A stretch of DNA of 64,000 nucleotides from Chrysopilus asiliformis (lineage: Eukaryota > Arthropoda > Insecta > Diptera > Rhagionidae), in the NCBI GenBank assembly GCA_964034945.1, contig OZ035960.1:70204994-70268993 (forward strand). The letters run 5' to 3'. The notes beneath the pieces were generated by a model. The model was not told where the DNA came from. It saw only the letters and a list, made by a program, of their open reading frames with translations, and did not search any database. This document shows, piece by piece, positions 22,341-34,800 of the stretch. The position numbers and the translations under genes were made by a program. Position 1 is the stretch's first letter. Each line of letters opens with the position of its first letter.

Positions 22341-25300
22341 AGATTTTCAAAATTCGAAACGGAAGGTCCTGTAAGGATAATGAAAATATCCTTTTTCCCA
22401 TTTTTCCCCGGAAAAATTTGCATTATAGGGTTTTTGGGGTCGCTGATCACGAATCCGGTATTAGATTTTCAAAATTCGAAACGGAAGGTCCTGTAAGGAT
22501 AATGAAAATATCGTTTTTCCCATTTCTCCCCGGAAAAATTTGCATTATAGGGTTTTTGGGCTCGCTGATCACGAATCCGGTATTAGATTTTCAAAATTCG
22601 AAACGGAAGGTCCTGTAAGGATAATGAAAATATCCTTTTTCCCATTTTTTCCCGGAAAAATTTGCATTATAGGGTTTTTGGGGTCGCTGATCACGAATCC
22701 GGTATTAGATTTTCAAAATTCGAAACCGAAGGTCCTGTAAGGATAATGAAAATATCCTTTTTCCCATTTTTCCCCGGAAAAATTATCACTATGGGGTTTT
22801 TGGGGTCGCTGATCACGAATCCGGTATTAGATTTTCAAAATTCGAAACGGAAGGTCCTGTAAGGATAATGAAAATATCCTTTTTCCCATTTTCCCCGGAA
22901 AAATTTGCATTTTAGGGTTTTTGGGGTCACTGATCACGAATCCGGTATTAGATTTTCAAAATTCGAAACGGAAGGTCCTGTAAGGATAATGAAAATATCC
23001 TTTTTCCCATTTTTTCCCGGAAAAATTTGCATTATAGGGTTTTTGGGGTCGCTGATCACGAATCCGGTATTAGATTTTCAAAATTCGAAACCGAAGGTCC
23101 TGTAAGGATAATGAAAATATCCTTTTTCCCATTTTTCCCCGGAAAAATTGGCACTATGGGGTTTTTGGGGTCGCTGATCACGAATCCGGTATTAGATTTT
23201 CAAAATTCGAAACGGAAGATCCTGTAAGGATGACGAAAATATCCTTTTTCCCATTTTTCCCCGGAAAAATTTGCATTATTGGGTTTTTGGGGTCGCTGAT
23301 CACGAATCCGGTATTAGATTTTCAAAATTCGAAACGGAAGGTCCTTTAAGGATAATGAAATTATCCTTTTTCCCATTTTTCCCCGGAAAAATTGGCATTA
23401 TGTGGTTTTTGGGGTCGCAGATCACGAATTCGGTATTAGATTTTCAAAATTCGAAACGGAAGGTCCTGTAAGTATAACGAAAATATCCTTTCTCCCATTT
23501 TTCCCCGGAAAAATTTGCATTATGGGGTTTTTGGGGTCGCTGATCACGAATCCGGTATTAGATTTGCAAAACTGACACGGAAGTTCCTGAAAGGATAACG
23601 CAAATATCCTTTTTCCCATTATTCCCCGGAAAAATTGGAATTATTTTGGGATCGCTGATCACGAATCCGGTATTAGATTTTCAAAATTCGAAACGGAAAG
23701 TCCTGAAAGGATAACATAAATATCCTTTTTTCCATTTTGCCCCGGGAAAATTTGCATTATAGGGTTTTTGGGGTCGCTGATCACGAATCCGGTATTATAT
23801 TTTGAAAATTCGAAACGAAAAGTCCTGTATGGATAAATATTCCTTATCCCGTTTTTCCTCGAAAAACTCGGTATAGGGGGGTTTTTGGGGCGCTGATCAC
23901 GAATCCGAGATTAGATTTTCAAAATTCGAAACGGAAGGTCCTGTAAGAATTACGCAAATATCCTTTTTCCAGTTTTTACTGGGAAAAATCATCATTAGGG
24001 TGTTTTTGGGGTCGCTGATCACGAATCCGGTGTTGGAATTCCAAAATTTGAAATGGAAGGTCCTGTAAGGGCAAATGTCCTTTTTCCCGGGAAAGATCGG
24101 CATAAGGAGGTTTCTGGACAACGCAAATATCCTTTTTCCCATTCTTATCCGGAAAAGTTGGCATTATGGGGTTTTTGGGGTCGCTGATCACGAATCCGGT
24201 GTTCGATTTTTCAAATGCTAAACGGAAGGTCCTGTAAGGATAACGGAAATGTCCTTTTTCCAATTTTTCTCCCAAAAACAGTCTTTGGGAGGTTTTCAGG
24301 GTTGCTTATCACGAATCTGGAGTTGGAATTTCAAAATTCGAAACGGAAGGTCCTGTAAGGATAACGCAAATATCATTTTACCCATTTTCCCCGGACAAAT
24401 TGCCATTATGGGGTTTTTGGGGTCGCTGATCACGAATCCGGTGTTGGAATTCCAAAATTCTAACCGTAAAGTCCTGTAAGGATAACACAAATGTCCTTTT
24501 TCCAATTTTCTCCGGAGAAATTGGTATTATGGGGTTTTTGGGGTCACTGATCACGAATCTGGTGTTGGAATTTCAAAACTCGAAACGAAAGGTCCTGTAA
24601 GGATAACGCGAAAATCCTTTTCCCATTTTCCCCCGGAAAAATTGCCATTATGGGGTTTTTGGGGTCGCTGATCACGAATACGGTGTTGGAATTCCAAAAT
24701 TCTAACCGTAAAGTCCTGTAAGGATAACGCAAATGTCCTTTTTCCAATTTTCTCCGGAGAAATTGGTATTATGGGGTTTTTGGGGTCACTGATCACGAAT
24801 CTGGAGTTGGAATTTCAAAATTCGAAACGGAAGGTCCTGCAAGGATAACGCAAATATCCTTTTTCCCGTTTTTCCCCCGAAAAATCGGCATAAGAGGGTT
24901 TTTGGGGTCGCTGATCACGAATCCGGTGTTGGAATTTCAAAATTCGAAACGGAAGGTCCTGTAAGGATAACGCAAATATCCTTTTTCTCATTTTTCCCCG
25001 GAAAAATTGCCATTATGGGGTTTTTGGGGTCACTGATCACGAATCTGGTGTTGGAATTTCAAAACTCGAAACGAAAGGTCCTGTAAGGATAACGCGAATA
25101 TCCTTTTCCCATTTTCCCCCGGAAAAATTGCCATTATGGGGTTTTTGGGGTCGCTGATCACGAATACGGTGTTGGAATTTCAAAATTCGAAACCGAAGGT
25201 CCTGCAAGGATAACGCAAATATCCGTTTTCTAATTTTGTCTCCGAAAAACTGGCTGTAGGGTGTTTCCGTGGCCGCTGATCACGAGCTGGCTGTTGGAAT

Positions 25301-25696
25301 TTGAAAATTCTAAACGGAAAGTCCTGGAAAGATAACGCAAATTTCCTTTTTCCTATTTTTCCCCGGAAAATTGGCATTATATGGTATTTGGGGTCACTAA
25401 TTACGAATCTGGTGTTGGAATTTCAAAATTCGGAACAGAAGGTCCTGTAAGGTAACGCAAATATCCTTTTTCCCGTTTTTCCCCGGAAAAATCGGCATAA
25501 GGGGGTTTTTGAGGTCGCTGATCACGAATCCGGTATTAGATTTGCAAAATTCGACACGAAAGGTCCTGTAAGGATAAATATCCTTTTTCCCGTTTTTCCC
25601 CGGAAAAATCGGCATAAGGGGGTTTTTAGGGTCGCTGATCACGAATCTGGAGTTGGAATTTCAAAATTCGAAACGGAAGGTCCTGCAAGGATAACA
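22341..25696 (+). repeat. 122-bp minisatellite, about 28 units (M type)
   Basis: Each unit contains CGAAACGGAAGGTCCTGTAA, a short palindrome with AAGGATA...TATCCTT, CCCCGGAAAAATT and GGGTTTTTGGGGTCGCTGAT. Units in the left third are very alike (122-bp spacing 22418, 22540, 22662); those right of about 23600 are more diverged, with indels. This is the usual gradient of an array that grows at one end. Serial 66-residue open frames here are translated repeats, not genes. Confidence 0.92.
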
Positions 25697-25743
25697 TTTT
25701 TTCCCAAAACTTTTTAAGTTATTTATGGTTTTTTGGCATTCTA

Positions 25744-27697
25744 AAAGAACCATGCAGGATTTGGCGTTTTTTATGCCCCCGGGTTAACTTTTGAACCAGT
25801 TGGGGTTTCACTTTCGTATTACCCCCATTGGAAAGGTAATTTGCTCTAGTTTCATGGACATAAGCTGTTTTTTTGGCGGGGAACTGCAGGGGGATGGTCA
25901 GCTGCCATCTTAGACGCACTGATTTTTTCATGCATTTTTCGACGATTTTTATGCCCCCAGGCTAACTTTTGAACCAGTTCGGGTTTCACTTTCGTAGTAC
26001 ATCCATTGGAAAGGTAATTTGCTCTAGTTTCATGGAAATATGCTCTTTTTCGGCGGGGAACTGCAGGGGGATGGTCAGCTGCCATCTTAGGCGTTTTTCC
26101 ATCAAAAAATCATTGCATTAAAAAATTCAGTACCCCTAAGATGGCAGCTGACCATCCCCCTGCAGTTCCCCGCCAAAAAACAGCTTATGTCCATGAAACT
26201 ACAGCAAATTATTTTTCCAATGGATGTACTACGAAAGTGAAACCCGAACTGGTTCAAAAGTTAGCCTGGGGGCATAAAAATCGTCGAAAAATGCATGAAA
26301 AAAGCAGTGCGCCTAAGATGGCAGCTGACCATCCCCCTGCAGTTCCCCGCCAAAAAACAGCTTATGTCCATGAAACTAGAGCAAATTACCTTTCCAATGG
26401 GGGTAATACGAAAGTGAAACCCCAACTGTTTCAAACGTTAGCCCGGGGGCATAAAAATCGTCGAAAAATGCATGAAAAAAGCAGTGCGTCTAAGATGGCA
26501 GCTGACCATCCCCCTGCAGTTCCCCGCCAAAAAACAGCTTATGTCCATGAAACTACAGCAAATTATTTTTCCAATGGATGTACTACGAAAGTGAAACCCG
26601 AACTGGTTCAAAAGTTAGCCTGGGGGCATAAAAATCGTCGAAAAATGCATGAAAAAAGCAGTGCGCCTAAGCTGGCAGCTGACCATCCCCCTGCAGTTCC
26701 CCGCCAAAAAACAGCTTATGTCCATGAAACTAGAGCAAATTACCTTTCCAATGGGGGTAATACGAAAGTGAAACCCCAACTGTTTCAAACGTTAGCCCGG
26801 GGGCATAAAAATCGTCGAAAAATGCATGAAAAAAGCAGTGCGTCTAAGATGGCAGCTGACCATCCCCCTGCAGTTCCCCGCCAAAAAACAGCTTATGTCC
26901 ATGAAACTACAGCAAATTATTTTTCCAATGGATGTACTACGAAAGTGAAACCCGAACTGGTTCAAAAGTTAGCCTGGGGGCATAAAAATCGTCGAAAAAT
27001 GCATGAAAAAAGCAGTAGCCCTAAGATGGCAGCTGACCATCCCCCTGCAGTTCCACGCCAAAAAAGAGCTTACGTCCATGAAACTAGAGCAAATTACCTT
27101 TCCAATGGATGTACTACGAAAGTGAAACCCGAACTGGTTCAAATATTAGCCTGGAGGTATAAAAATCGTCGAAAAATGCATGAAAAAATCAGTAGCCCTA
27201 AGATGGCAGCTGACCATCCCCCTGCAGTTCCCCGCCAAAAAAGAGCTTACGTCCATGAAACTAGAGCAAATTACCTTTCCAATGGATGTACTACGAAAGT
27301 GAAACCCGAACTGGTTCAAATATTAGCCTGGAGGTATAAAAATCGTCGAAAAATGCATGAAAAAATCAGTAGCCCTAAGATGGCAGCTGACCATCCCCCT
27401 GCAGTTCCACGCCAAAAAAGAGCTTACGTCCATGAAACTAGAGCAAATTACCTTTCCAATGGATGTACTACGAAAGTGAAACCCGAACTGGTTCAAAAGT
27501 TAGCCCGGGCATAAAAATCGTCGAAAAATGCATGAAAAAATCAGTAGCCCTAAGATGGCAGCTGACCATCCCCCTGCAGTTCCCCGCCAAAAAAGAGCTT
27601 ATGTCCATGAAACCAGAGCAAAATACCTTTCTAATGCAGGTAGAACGAAAGTGAAACCCAAAAGTTAGTCAAGGGGCATTTTCGTGCATCGTTCTTT
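25744..27697 (+). mobile_element. FB2: foldback-like element, same length as FB1, inside M1
   Basis: Exactly 1,954 bp like FB1 and in opposite orientation. It contains two inverted units, a spacer with TCAAAAAATCATTGCATTAA, then nine direct 177-bp units from 26141 on. A 457-codon frame (26141-27514) is open for the same trivial reason as in FB1. Comparison with M2 at about 30725 shows insertion between TTCTAAAA and TTTA without a duplicated target. The equal length and near identity of two copies in unrelated hosts indicate recent movement. Confidence 0.78.
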
Positions 27698-27745
27698 ATG
27701 CAAAAAACTTTTAGCTGCCAACGTAGGGTCTGCTAGTATGTATAT

Positions 27746-28371
27746 AAAAAAAATTTCTAAAAAAAATAAAACCGACTTTAAAAAAAAACTGAAAAGAGAA
27801 AAAAGCACTAAAAAGAAAAAAATAATTTCAAACTATGTCCATTAATAGCGTATTTAAAATTCGGCTTTTTTGGAGTGGCGTTAAATTTACACTAAATAAA
27901 ATCGTTGTAAAATTTCTATTGTCAAGTTTCGCACAAAATCAGTTTGTACATGGAGACAAAAAATAGGATAGATTTCTACAAAAAATAGTAACATATGAGA
28001 CAGTGGGCTTTTTTATAGCGATTGCTTAAAAATAGGGAATCCAATTTGGGACATAAAAGAACTTAGTTTTGGCGCTTCTAAGAGCCGTGTCTATAGTTAA
28101 TCTGTTTGACAACAAAATTTTTGGAGTCGATCTTAGTTCTTAGTTAGCCTTAAGGGTTAGAAAGTATGTAAACGATTAGCCTTAAGGGTTAGAAAGTATG
28201 TAATTTATTTTAGTTGCAAATTTAACGCCACTCCAAAAAAGCCGAATTTTAAATACGCTATTAATGGACATAGTTTGAAATTATTTTTTTCTTTTTAGTG
28301 CTTTTTTCTCTTTTCAGTTTTTTTTTTAAAGTCGGTTTTATTTTTTTTAGAAATTTTTTTTTTTTATTTCG
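27746..28371. repeat. Palindrome family P: about 145-bp inverted arms with a 330-bp centre
   Basis: The left arm (27746-27889) and right arm (28219-28371) are nearly perfect complements. They run from AAATTTCTA and AAACCGACTTT at the outside to GGAGTGGCGTTAAATTT inside. The centre is AT-rich and has a 33-bp direct repeat ending TTAGAAAGTATGTAA (28146-28202). The arms share GCACTAAAAAGAAAAAAATA with the terminal palindromes of H elements. It lies directly after M1. No ORF. Confidence 0.8.
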
Positions 28372-28567
28372 ATCGTTTTTAGTTTCAATTTTTAATATAG
28401 GTAAAATTATAAAGGGTTTGAGGGGATAAGTCCGCAGATGAGAAATATATAAAAGAATCTTCCAGATATTGTACTGAACACAATACAAAGAATTTTACTC
28501 GATATCCCAAGCAGGAAGGGGTTTGAAGGGGTAGGTTAACACGGGGGAAATATATAAAAGAACCTTC

Positions 28568-29427
28568 CTATAATTGCCAATCTGGCAATTATTGAAAGCT
28601 ATAATTGCCAATCTGGCAATTATTGAAAACCCGTATGGTGATTTAATTGAACGGCGGCGTATCAAAATTTCATTTGAATTCAAATTTTCCAATAAGATTT
28701 TTTTAAAACTTGTTCCAATCGGATTTTGATGTATGGGAGTTTTATGTAGAATCATATTCTAAATAACTTTTGTTCTTAGACTTTTTTGATAAGATGCATC
28801 GTTTTTGAGAAATTCAGAAAAAACTATTTCGTTCCTATGGGGGGTACCCCCCCATTTTTGCCCATTAACCCTCATACTGTCCTCGGGTCATTTCTGACCC
28901 AAATTCGATTTTAATTAAAAGTGTCTTCTCAACTACATGAAAAATGTTTGTATGATGTAGGCCCAGTGTACAAATTTCTTTTGCATACCGATAACAATAA
29001 TCTATTTGTTCATATTTTAATCCATTGAAGAGCACTGATAATTGTGACGGGTGTAGTATTCTATGTAGAGGGTCATTCTTGACCCACGAAGACATCATAC
29101 GTTATTTTTCTTAAGGACAGTATTAGGGTTAACGAACTTAGCCTCCCATTTTACGAAAAACGGATCTGCGCAAAATTTCAAGTCTCTAGCTCAATCCATG
29201 CGCCGGCAATCCGCGCCACAGACAGACAGACGGACGGACGGACAGACGGACGGACAGACGGACGGACAGACGGACGGACAGACAGACGGACGGACATGGA
29301 AAATTCAATTTTTTTTATCATTCTAAACACACTGGTGTAATTCATTTTTGTGTGTGATGAAGGGATCTTGGCGTTTCAAACGGTAAGGCAAAGTTAATAT
29401 ACCCTTTGGTTTCACCATACGGGTATA
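28568..29427 (-). mobile_element. DINE/mini-me-like element, copy j, split by a MITE
   Basis: The 3' hairpin ATTGCCAATCTGGCAAT is present twice in a row (28571 and 28603 region), a local duplication. The body is otherwise normal, with a GACA/GACG tract at 29218-29296, and is interrupted at its GCCCATTAACGAAC motif by the 260-bp element below. Confidence 0.8.
28869..29128. mobile_element. piggyBac-type MITE with TTAA target duplication
   Basis: 260 bp flanked by TTAA on both sides (28865-28868 and 29129-29132). Its ends are inverted repeats CCCT(C/A)ATACTGTCCT. The undisturbed DINE copies read CCCATTAACGAAC here with a single TTAA, so the target duplication is directly visible. TTAA specificity and a CCC start are the signature of the piggyBac superfamily. 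No transposase. Confidence 0.88.
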
Positions 29428-29428
29428 A

Positions 29429-29731
29429 ACATAACAAAAGCTATAATTGCCAATCTGGCAATTATTGAAAACCTGTATGGTGATATTGGTATCTTAATTT
29501 GAGCATTTGTACCAAAATTACACTTTGAAGTCGAACTTTCCAATAAGATTTTTTAAAATTTATTCCAATCGGATTTTGATGTATGGGAGTTTTATGTAGA
29601 ATCATATCCTAAATAATTTTGTTCTTGGACTTTTTTGATAAGATGCACCGTTTTTGAGATATTCGGAAAAAACGTTTTCGTTTGTATGGGGGGTACCCCC
29701 CCTAATGATCCATTTTTGCCCACGAATGAAC
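29429..29731 (-). mobile_element. DINE/mini-me-like element, copy k, truncated
   Basis: Directly abuts copy j in the same orientation. It has the 3' hairpin half and the GGGGGGTACCCCCC block, then diverges after TTTTTGCCCACGAA. The following 150 bp (to 29878), ending GGAAGTCGGTTAAAAATGG, is unassigned. Confidence 0.7.
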
Positions 29732-29878
29732 CGGGGTCCAACCAGGAACTTTCTCTACAACTTTCTCTTTGGGATGACCAAAATCGGTCAACCCAGTAAA
29801 ACGTTAGGCGTGAACATACATAAAAAAAAAAAATATTCAGGTGGAATTGAGAACCTTTTCCTTTTTGGAAGTCGGTTA

Positions 29879-30772
29879 AAAATGGAAGTTTGTTGGTTTG
29901 TTGGTTGGTTTGTTGGTTGGTTTGAGATTACAAAACGCAAAAACTACTGGACCGATTTTTACGCGGTTTTTTGCAAGATGATCTGTGTTGCCAGGAGCAG
30001 GTTTTTAGCTATGTACATTTTTAAAATTCGAAACGGAAGGTCCTGTAAGGATAATGGAAATATCCTTTTTCCCATTTTTCCCCGGAAAAATTTGCATTAT
30101 AGGGTTTTTGGGGTCGCTGATCACGAATTCGGTATTAGATTTTCAAAATTCGAAACGGAAGGTCCTGTAAGGATAATGAAAATATCCTTTTTCCCATTTT
30201 TCCCCAGAAAAATTTGCATTATAGGGTTTTTGGGGTCGCTGATCACGAATCCGGTATTAGATTTTCAAAATTCGAAACGGAAGGTCCTGTAAGGATAATG
30301 AAAATATCCTTTTTCCCATTCTTCCCCGGAAAAATTGGCATTATGGGGTTTTTGGGGTTGCTGATTACGAATCCGGTATTAGATTTGCAAAACTGACGCG
30401 GAAGTTCCTGGAAGGATAAATATCCTTTTTCCCGTTTTTCCTCGGAAAAATTGGCATTATAGAGTTTTCGAGGTCGCTGATCGCGAATCCGGTGTTCGAT
30501 TTTTCAAATGCTAAACGGAAGGGCCTGTAAGGATAACGGAAGGGCCTGTAAGGATAACGGAAATGTCCTTTTTCCAATTTTTCTCGCAAAAACAGTCTTT
30601 GGGAGGTTTTCAGGGTTGCTTATCACGAATCTGGAGTTGGAATTTCAAAATTCGAAACGGGAGGTCCTGTAAGGATAACATTTTTTCCCAAAACTTTTTA
30701 AGTTATTTATGTTTTTTTGGCATTCTAAAATTTACACAAAAAATTTTTAGCTGCCAACGAAGGGTCTGCTAT
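29879..30772 (+). mobile_element. M2: non-autonomous Helitron with about six minisatellite units
   Basis: Shares with M1 the GTTTGTTGG-type microsatellite, AAAAACTACTGGACCGA, the minisatellite (30010-30690) and the 3' segment ending AACGAAGGGTCTGCTA. The 5' TC terminus is missing (replaced by GTCGGTTAAAAATGG), and the terminal CTAG is altered to CTAT. Its 3' segment has no FB insertion and so is the empty site for FB2. Confidence 0.65.
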
Positions 30773-30782
30773 GGAGTATAAA

Positions 30783-31270
30783 TCTATATATATAAAAATG
30801 GATGTTTGTTGGTTTGTTGGTCTGTCTGTCCGTTTGAAATTACAAAACTTAAAAACTACTAGACCGATTTTGACGCGGTTTTTTGCAAAATGATCTGCGT
30901 TGCCAGGAGCAGGTTTTTAGCTATGTTAGATTTTAAAATTCGAAACGGAAGGTCCTGTAAGGATAACGCAAATATCCTTTTTCCCATTTTTCTCCGGTAA
31001 AATTGCCATTATGGGGTTTTTGGGGTCACTGATCACGAATCTGGTGTTGGAATTTCAAAATTCGAAACGGAAGGTCCTGTAAGGATAACGCAAATATTAT
31101 TTTTTCCATTTTTCCCCGGAAAAATTGCCATTATGGGGTTTTTGGGGTCGCTGATCACCAATCCGGTGTTGGAATTTAAAAATTCGAAACGGAAGGTCCT
31201 GTAAGGATAACGCAAATATCCTTTTTCCCATTTTTCCCCGGAAAAATTGCCATTATGGGGTTTTGGGGGT
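30783..31270 (+). mobile_element. M3: 5' part of an M Helitron fused to H1
   Basis: Starts TCTATATATATAAAAATGG right after M2, with the microsatellite and three M-type minisatellite units. At about 31270, inside the conserved GGGGGTCGCTGA word, the sequence switches to H-type units and runs into H1. The M 3' end and the H 5' end are both missing, as expected from recombination between the two arrays. Confidence 0.65.
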
Positions 31271-31822
31271 CGCTGAATCAGTAAGGATAACGGAAGGTCC
31301 TGTAAGGATAACGTGATTATCCTTTTCTCCAAATTTTCCGGAAAAAAATCTATTCTGGGGGTTTTTGGGGTCGCTAAATCCGAATCTGCCATTAAAAAGT
31401 CTGTAAGGATAACGGAAGGTCCTGTAAGGATAACGTGATTATCCTTTTCTCTAAATTTTCCGGAAAAAAATCTGTTTTTGGGGTCGCTGAATCCGAATCT
31501 GTCATTAAAATTTTTTTATACCCTGTATCCTAAAACCAAAAGAATATTGTGACTTTGCTTTATCACACACAGTCACACATTCATTAACAGTCATTAACGC
31601 ACAGTCATTAACACACACAGTCATTATGACTAACACAAAAGTTCTGCCATCTGAGTGCGTTTGTAATCCCATTAAAACATCATTAGGTTTTCTCGTCGTG
31701 GCTCTCACTAAAACAACCTCGTTAGGTTTTCTCTTCGTGGCTCTCACTAAACACAACTAATTGTTCTTTTCCCCTCAATTGAGTGAGAAAGTTATTTAGT
31801 AATTTAGTAATAAATTTAAATA

Positions 31823-34800
31823 ATGCAAAGTGCAAAGGGAGAAACTGTAACGCAAAGAAAACGACGGTTGGAGAAGGCTCGTCGTAAATTTCAGGAAAAG
31901 CGGGCAACCGAAGATGAAGATGCTAAGCGTTCACGCCAAGACAAACAGCGGCGAGAATCAAGGCAACACCGACAAACTCGCGTTGAACAAAACAGGAAAC
32001 ATAAATTTGATGTTAGAGCCTCAGAAACACCAGAGCAACATGCAGCACGACTACAAGCCGACAGACAGCATACATCACAAGCTAGAGCCAAAGAAACACC
32101 AGAGCAACATGCAGCACGACAGGAACAAGCTCGCTTACGACATCAACAATTGAATGCCGGAATTGTGGCATTTCAAACAGCCATCTATACATTCTGCGAT
32201 CGCTTTTGTGAAGTTTGCACCAAGCGATGCTATCCCAATCAAGTCGCTACATGTAGACCGAGTGTCACTGCCATGATATACTTGCCACCTGAGTTGTCAC
32301 TCAAACAAAGTTTGCTCGTGTGCCACCGCTGCAAGACTCACCTAACCAGCAAGAAAACTACACATCCGTCAAAAGCATATTGGAACAACATGCAACCAGG
32401 AGATATACCTGAAGTAATTCAAGTATTATCACAAGCCGAACAGCGATTATTGGCAAGAATAACACCATTTGTCAAAGTAGTGAAGTATCACGGACGATTT
32501 GGACAATATGGTTTCCGTGGACAAGCAGTACTATTTGCCCAGGACATACCGAACATCTTGAGAACCTAAGCATCACAAGAGAGTTCTCAATATGCAGGAC
32601 AAGACTGCTGGCTGCGCTACGGTGGCTAATCGCTAACAACCCATTATACCGAGATGTCATTGTCGACCAAGACGTACAAATTAATGAGCAAGATTTGATA
32701 CGAGTTGTTGATACACCACCAGAAGATGAAGCAATCAATACGCTACAGCAAGAAAGCGCATACAAGTCAATTGGAGATATATCCAGAATTAGACGCGCTT
32801 CATGGCACCAAGCACAACACAGTTTCTTCACATCGGGATGGGCTGGAGCGCAGTGCTGTGTAATTGCATTATCGAACATCGTACGAGCAATCATACTTCC
32901 GCCACGATTATGGAACCGGGATATCTTGGATAGGAACATGATCCAGGGTGATGAAATGTACGCTGCCATACAATCAGCCTCAAACAACAATCCTAATGCC
33001 TATCCTATTCCTCATAGTGGATACTTTGCCGTACGTAACTTCGATGTCATCAAGAGAGACTTCAATATGTTCCACAACATATTCACCATGGATTATAATG
33101 AAGACCCAGCACTCTATGGAAGTCTTCAAGATTCTGAGAATCATACCATTGGCACCACACTACGAGAAGCTTTGCGGGTCCTATTTGCCAATCATAATGC
33201 AGGAATACTAATAGCAGAATCAAAGTCATTTGGAGTACTGTATTACGATAACAAATACTACTTCACCGATTCACATTCATGCGGACCAAAAGGCGCCAGT
33301 GCAGCAAATGGAAAGGCATGTATCATAGAATCCGACAACATCGAAGAGCTTCATAGAGTTTGTAAGCGAGCTACGCGTTCACGCAATGTTCAGTACACCT
33401 TGGATTACATTGATGTGCAACTGAAGACTGACATAACCACAACAGGACAACACTTGGAATTGGACAGGGAGGCGATACCACAACAAGAGGCAACACCAAC
33501 TGCTCCCGTACAAAAACAAATGGAGTCAATACCAACACAAACATCAGTGATGGCTGCCATAGATTGTAACCAGCCAGATTTGGATGACGAGTTGCAGGTA
33601 TCGGAGAATGTCAACGAAATCATCCGCAAGACAAAGGATAATATCGTGAATGAGGCACACGAATTGAAAGCTGAAGAGTTTGCATGGTTCTACCTTTTCC
33701 CCTATGGTAGAAATGGCTTGAAGGAAAACAGATCTGTAAATATATCACCGCTTGACTACTTCCAATATAGAATATTGGGTAGCGATACAAGATTCGAACG
33801 CAATGACTATCTATTCTATGCGTTATCCATGTTTGAATATCACAGAGCTAAATCCACAATTGCAGCATGCTGTAAGAAGATTGAAGGGCAAGAAGGAAGG
33901 ATCGAAGACGTCCACCTCTATATGAAGAATTTGCGAGGATCATCAGCATACTGGCGCACGGCTCTGAACGAGTTAATAGCACAAATAAGATGTCTGGGTC
34001 CACCTACCTACTTCGTCACCTTCAGCTGTAACGATCTCAACTGGCTGGATATGAGAAAAGCTCTCCTTATAGCTGATGGAAGACCTCATGATGACCCCGC
34101 TGAACTTGATGTGCAAGCTACGCAATCCCTAATTGAGCAATATCCGGTCGTTGTAAGCCGCCATTTTATGATTAGAGTCAACGCCCTTATTAAGTTTATC
34201 CACAACAATCATGAAGTGTTCGGAGGACAAGTGGAGGATTACTGGTGGAGAATAGAATTTCAAAATCGTGGTAGTCCACATCTTCACATGTTAACATGGA
34301 TTAAGGATCACAGATCCTTTGACACTGTGGAGGGCATCCAACAACTTGACAAAGTGTGTTCGTGTGAGGTGCCACCAGAAGATACACAATTACGGGAGAT
34401 TGTAAAAAAATGCCAGATTCATCACCATACACATACATGTTACAAGACTGGGACATCAACCTGCAGATTTAGCTTCCCCCGTCAAGAATGTTCTGAGACC
34501 CGTATCGTCGCTCATTCATCGGATGACTTCATAAGAAGTGGAGGACGAATATGCCTGTTGAAACGTCGAAAGGAAGCTGGATGGGTTAACAACTACAACC
34601 CACAACTCTTGAAGCTATGGAAAGGTAATATGGATATCCAACCATGTGGATCGAACGAGGCTATAGCATTCTACATCGCCAAATACATGTCAAAGTCAGA
34701 GCCTACTGAACTTAACGCCAGCATAGCACAAGCGATTCGTCTCATACAGCGGGAAGAGTCAGACCTTTCAAGAAAACTTTTCAAAATCTGTATGCGAATA

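Larger units (their letters stand above)
22175..27736 (+). mobile_element. M1: non-autonomous Helitron (TC...CTAG) with a minisatellite and a nested FB2
   Basis: Begins after an A with TCTATATCTATATATATAAA and ends GGGTCTGCTAG before a T: the 5'-TC, 3'-CTRR ends and A^T target that define canonical Helitrons. After the start come a GTTTGTCTGTCT microsatellite and a segment with AAAAACTACTGGACCGA, a phrase common in insect non-autonomous Helitrons. Next come about 28 copies of the 122-bp minisatellite, a unique 3' segment interrupted by FB2 (25744-27697), and AGCTGCCAACGTAGGGTCTG at the 3' end. No transposase is encoded. M2 supplies the uninterrupted version of the 3' segment. Confidence 0.75.

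Noticed and set aside
22418..24796. Serial 66-81 residue frames across the minisatellite
   Set aside because: Translated 122-bp repeats, present on both strands, with no independent start signals.
22341..25696. CRISPR array
   Set aside because: Units are directly tandem, with no constant-length unique spacers, and the context is eukaryotic transposons with no cas genes.
16327..27697. FB1 and FB2 as arms of one large inverted segmental duplication
   Set aside because: Sequences around them differ completely (family C versus M1), so they are separate insertions.
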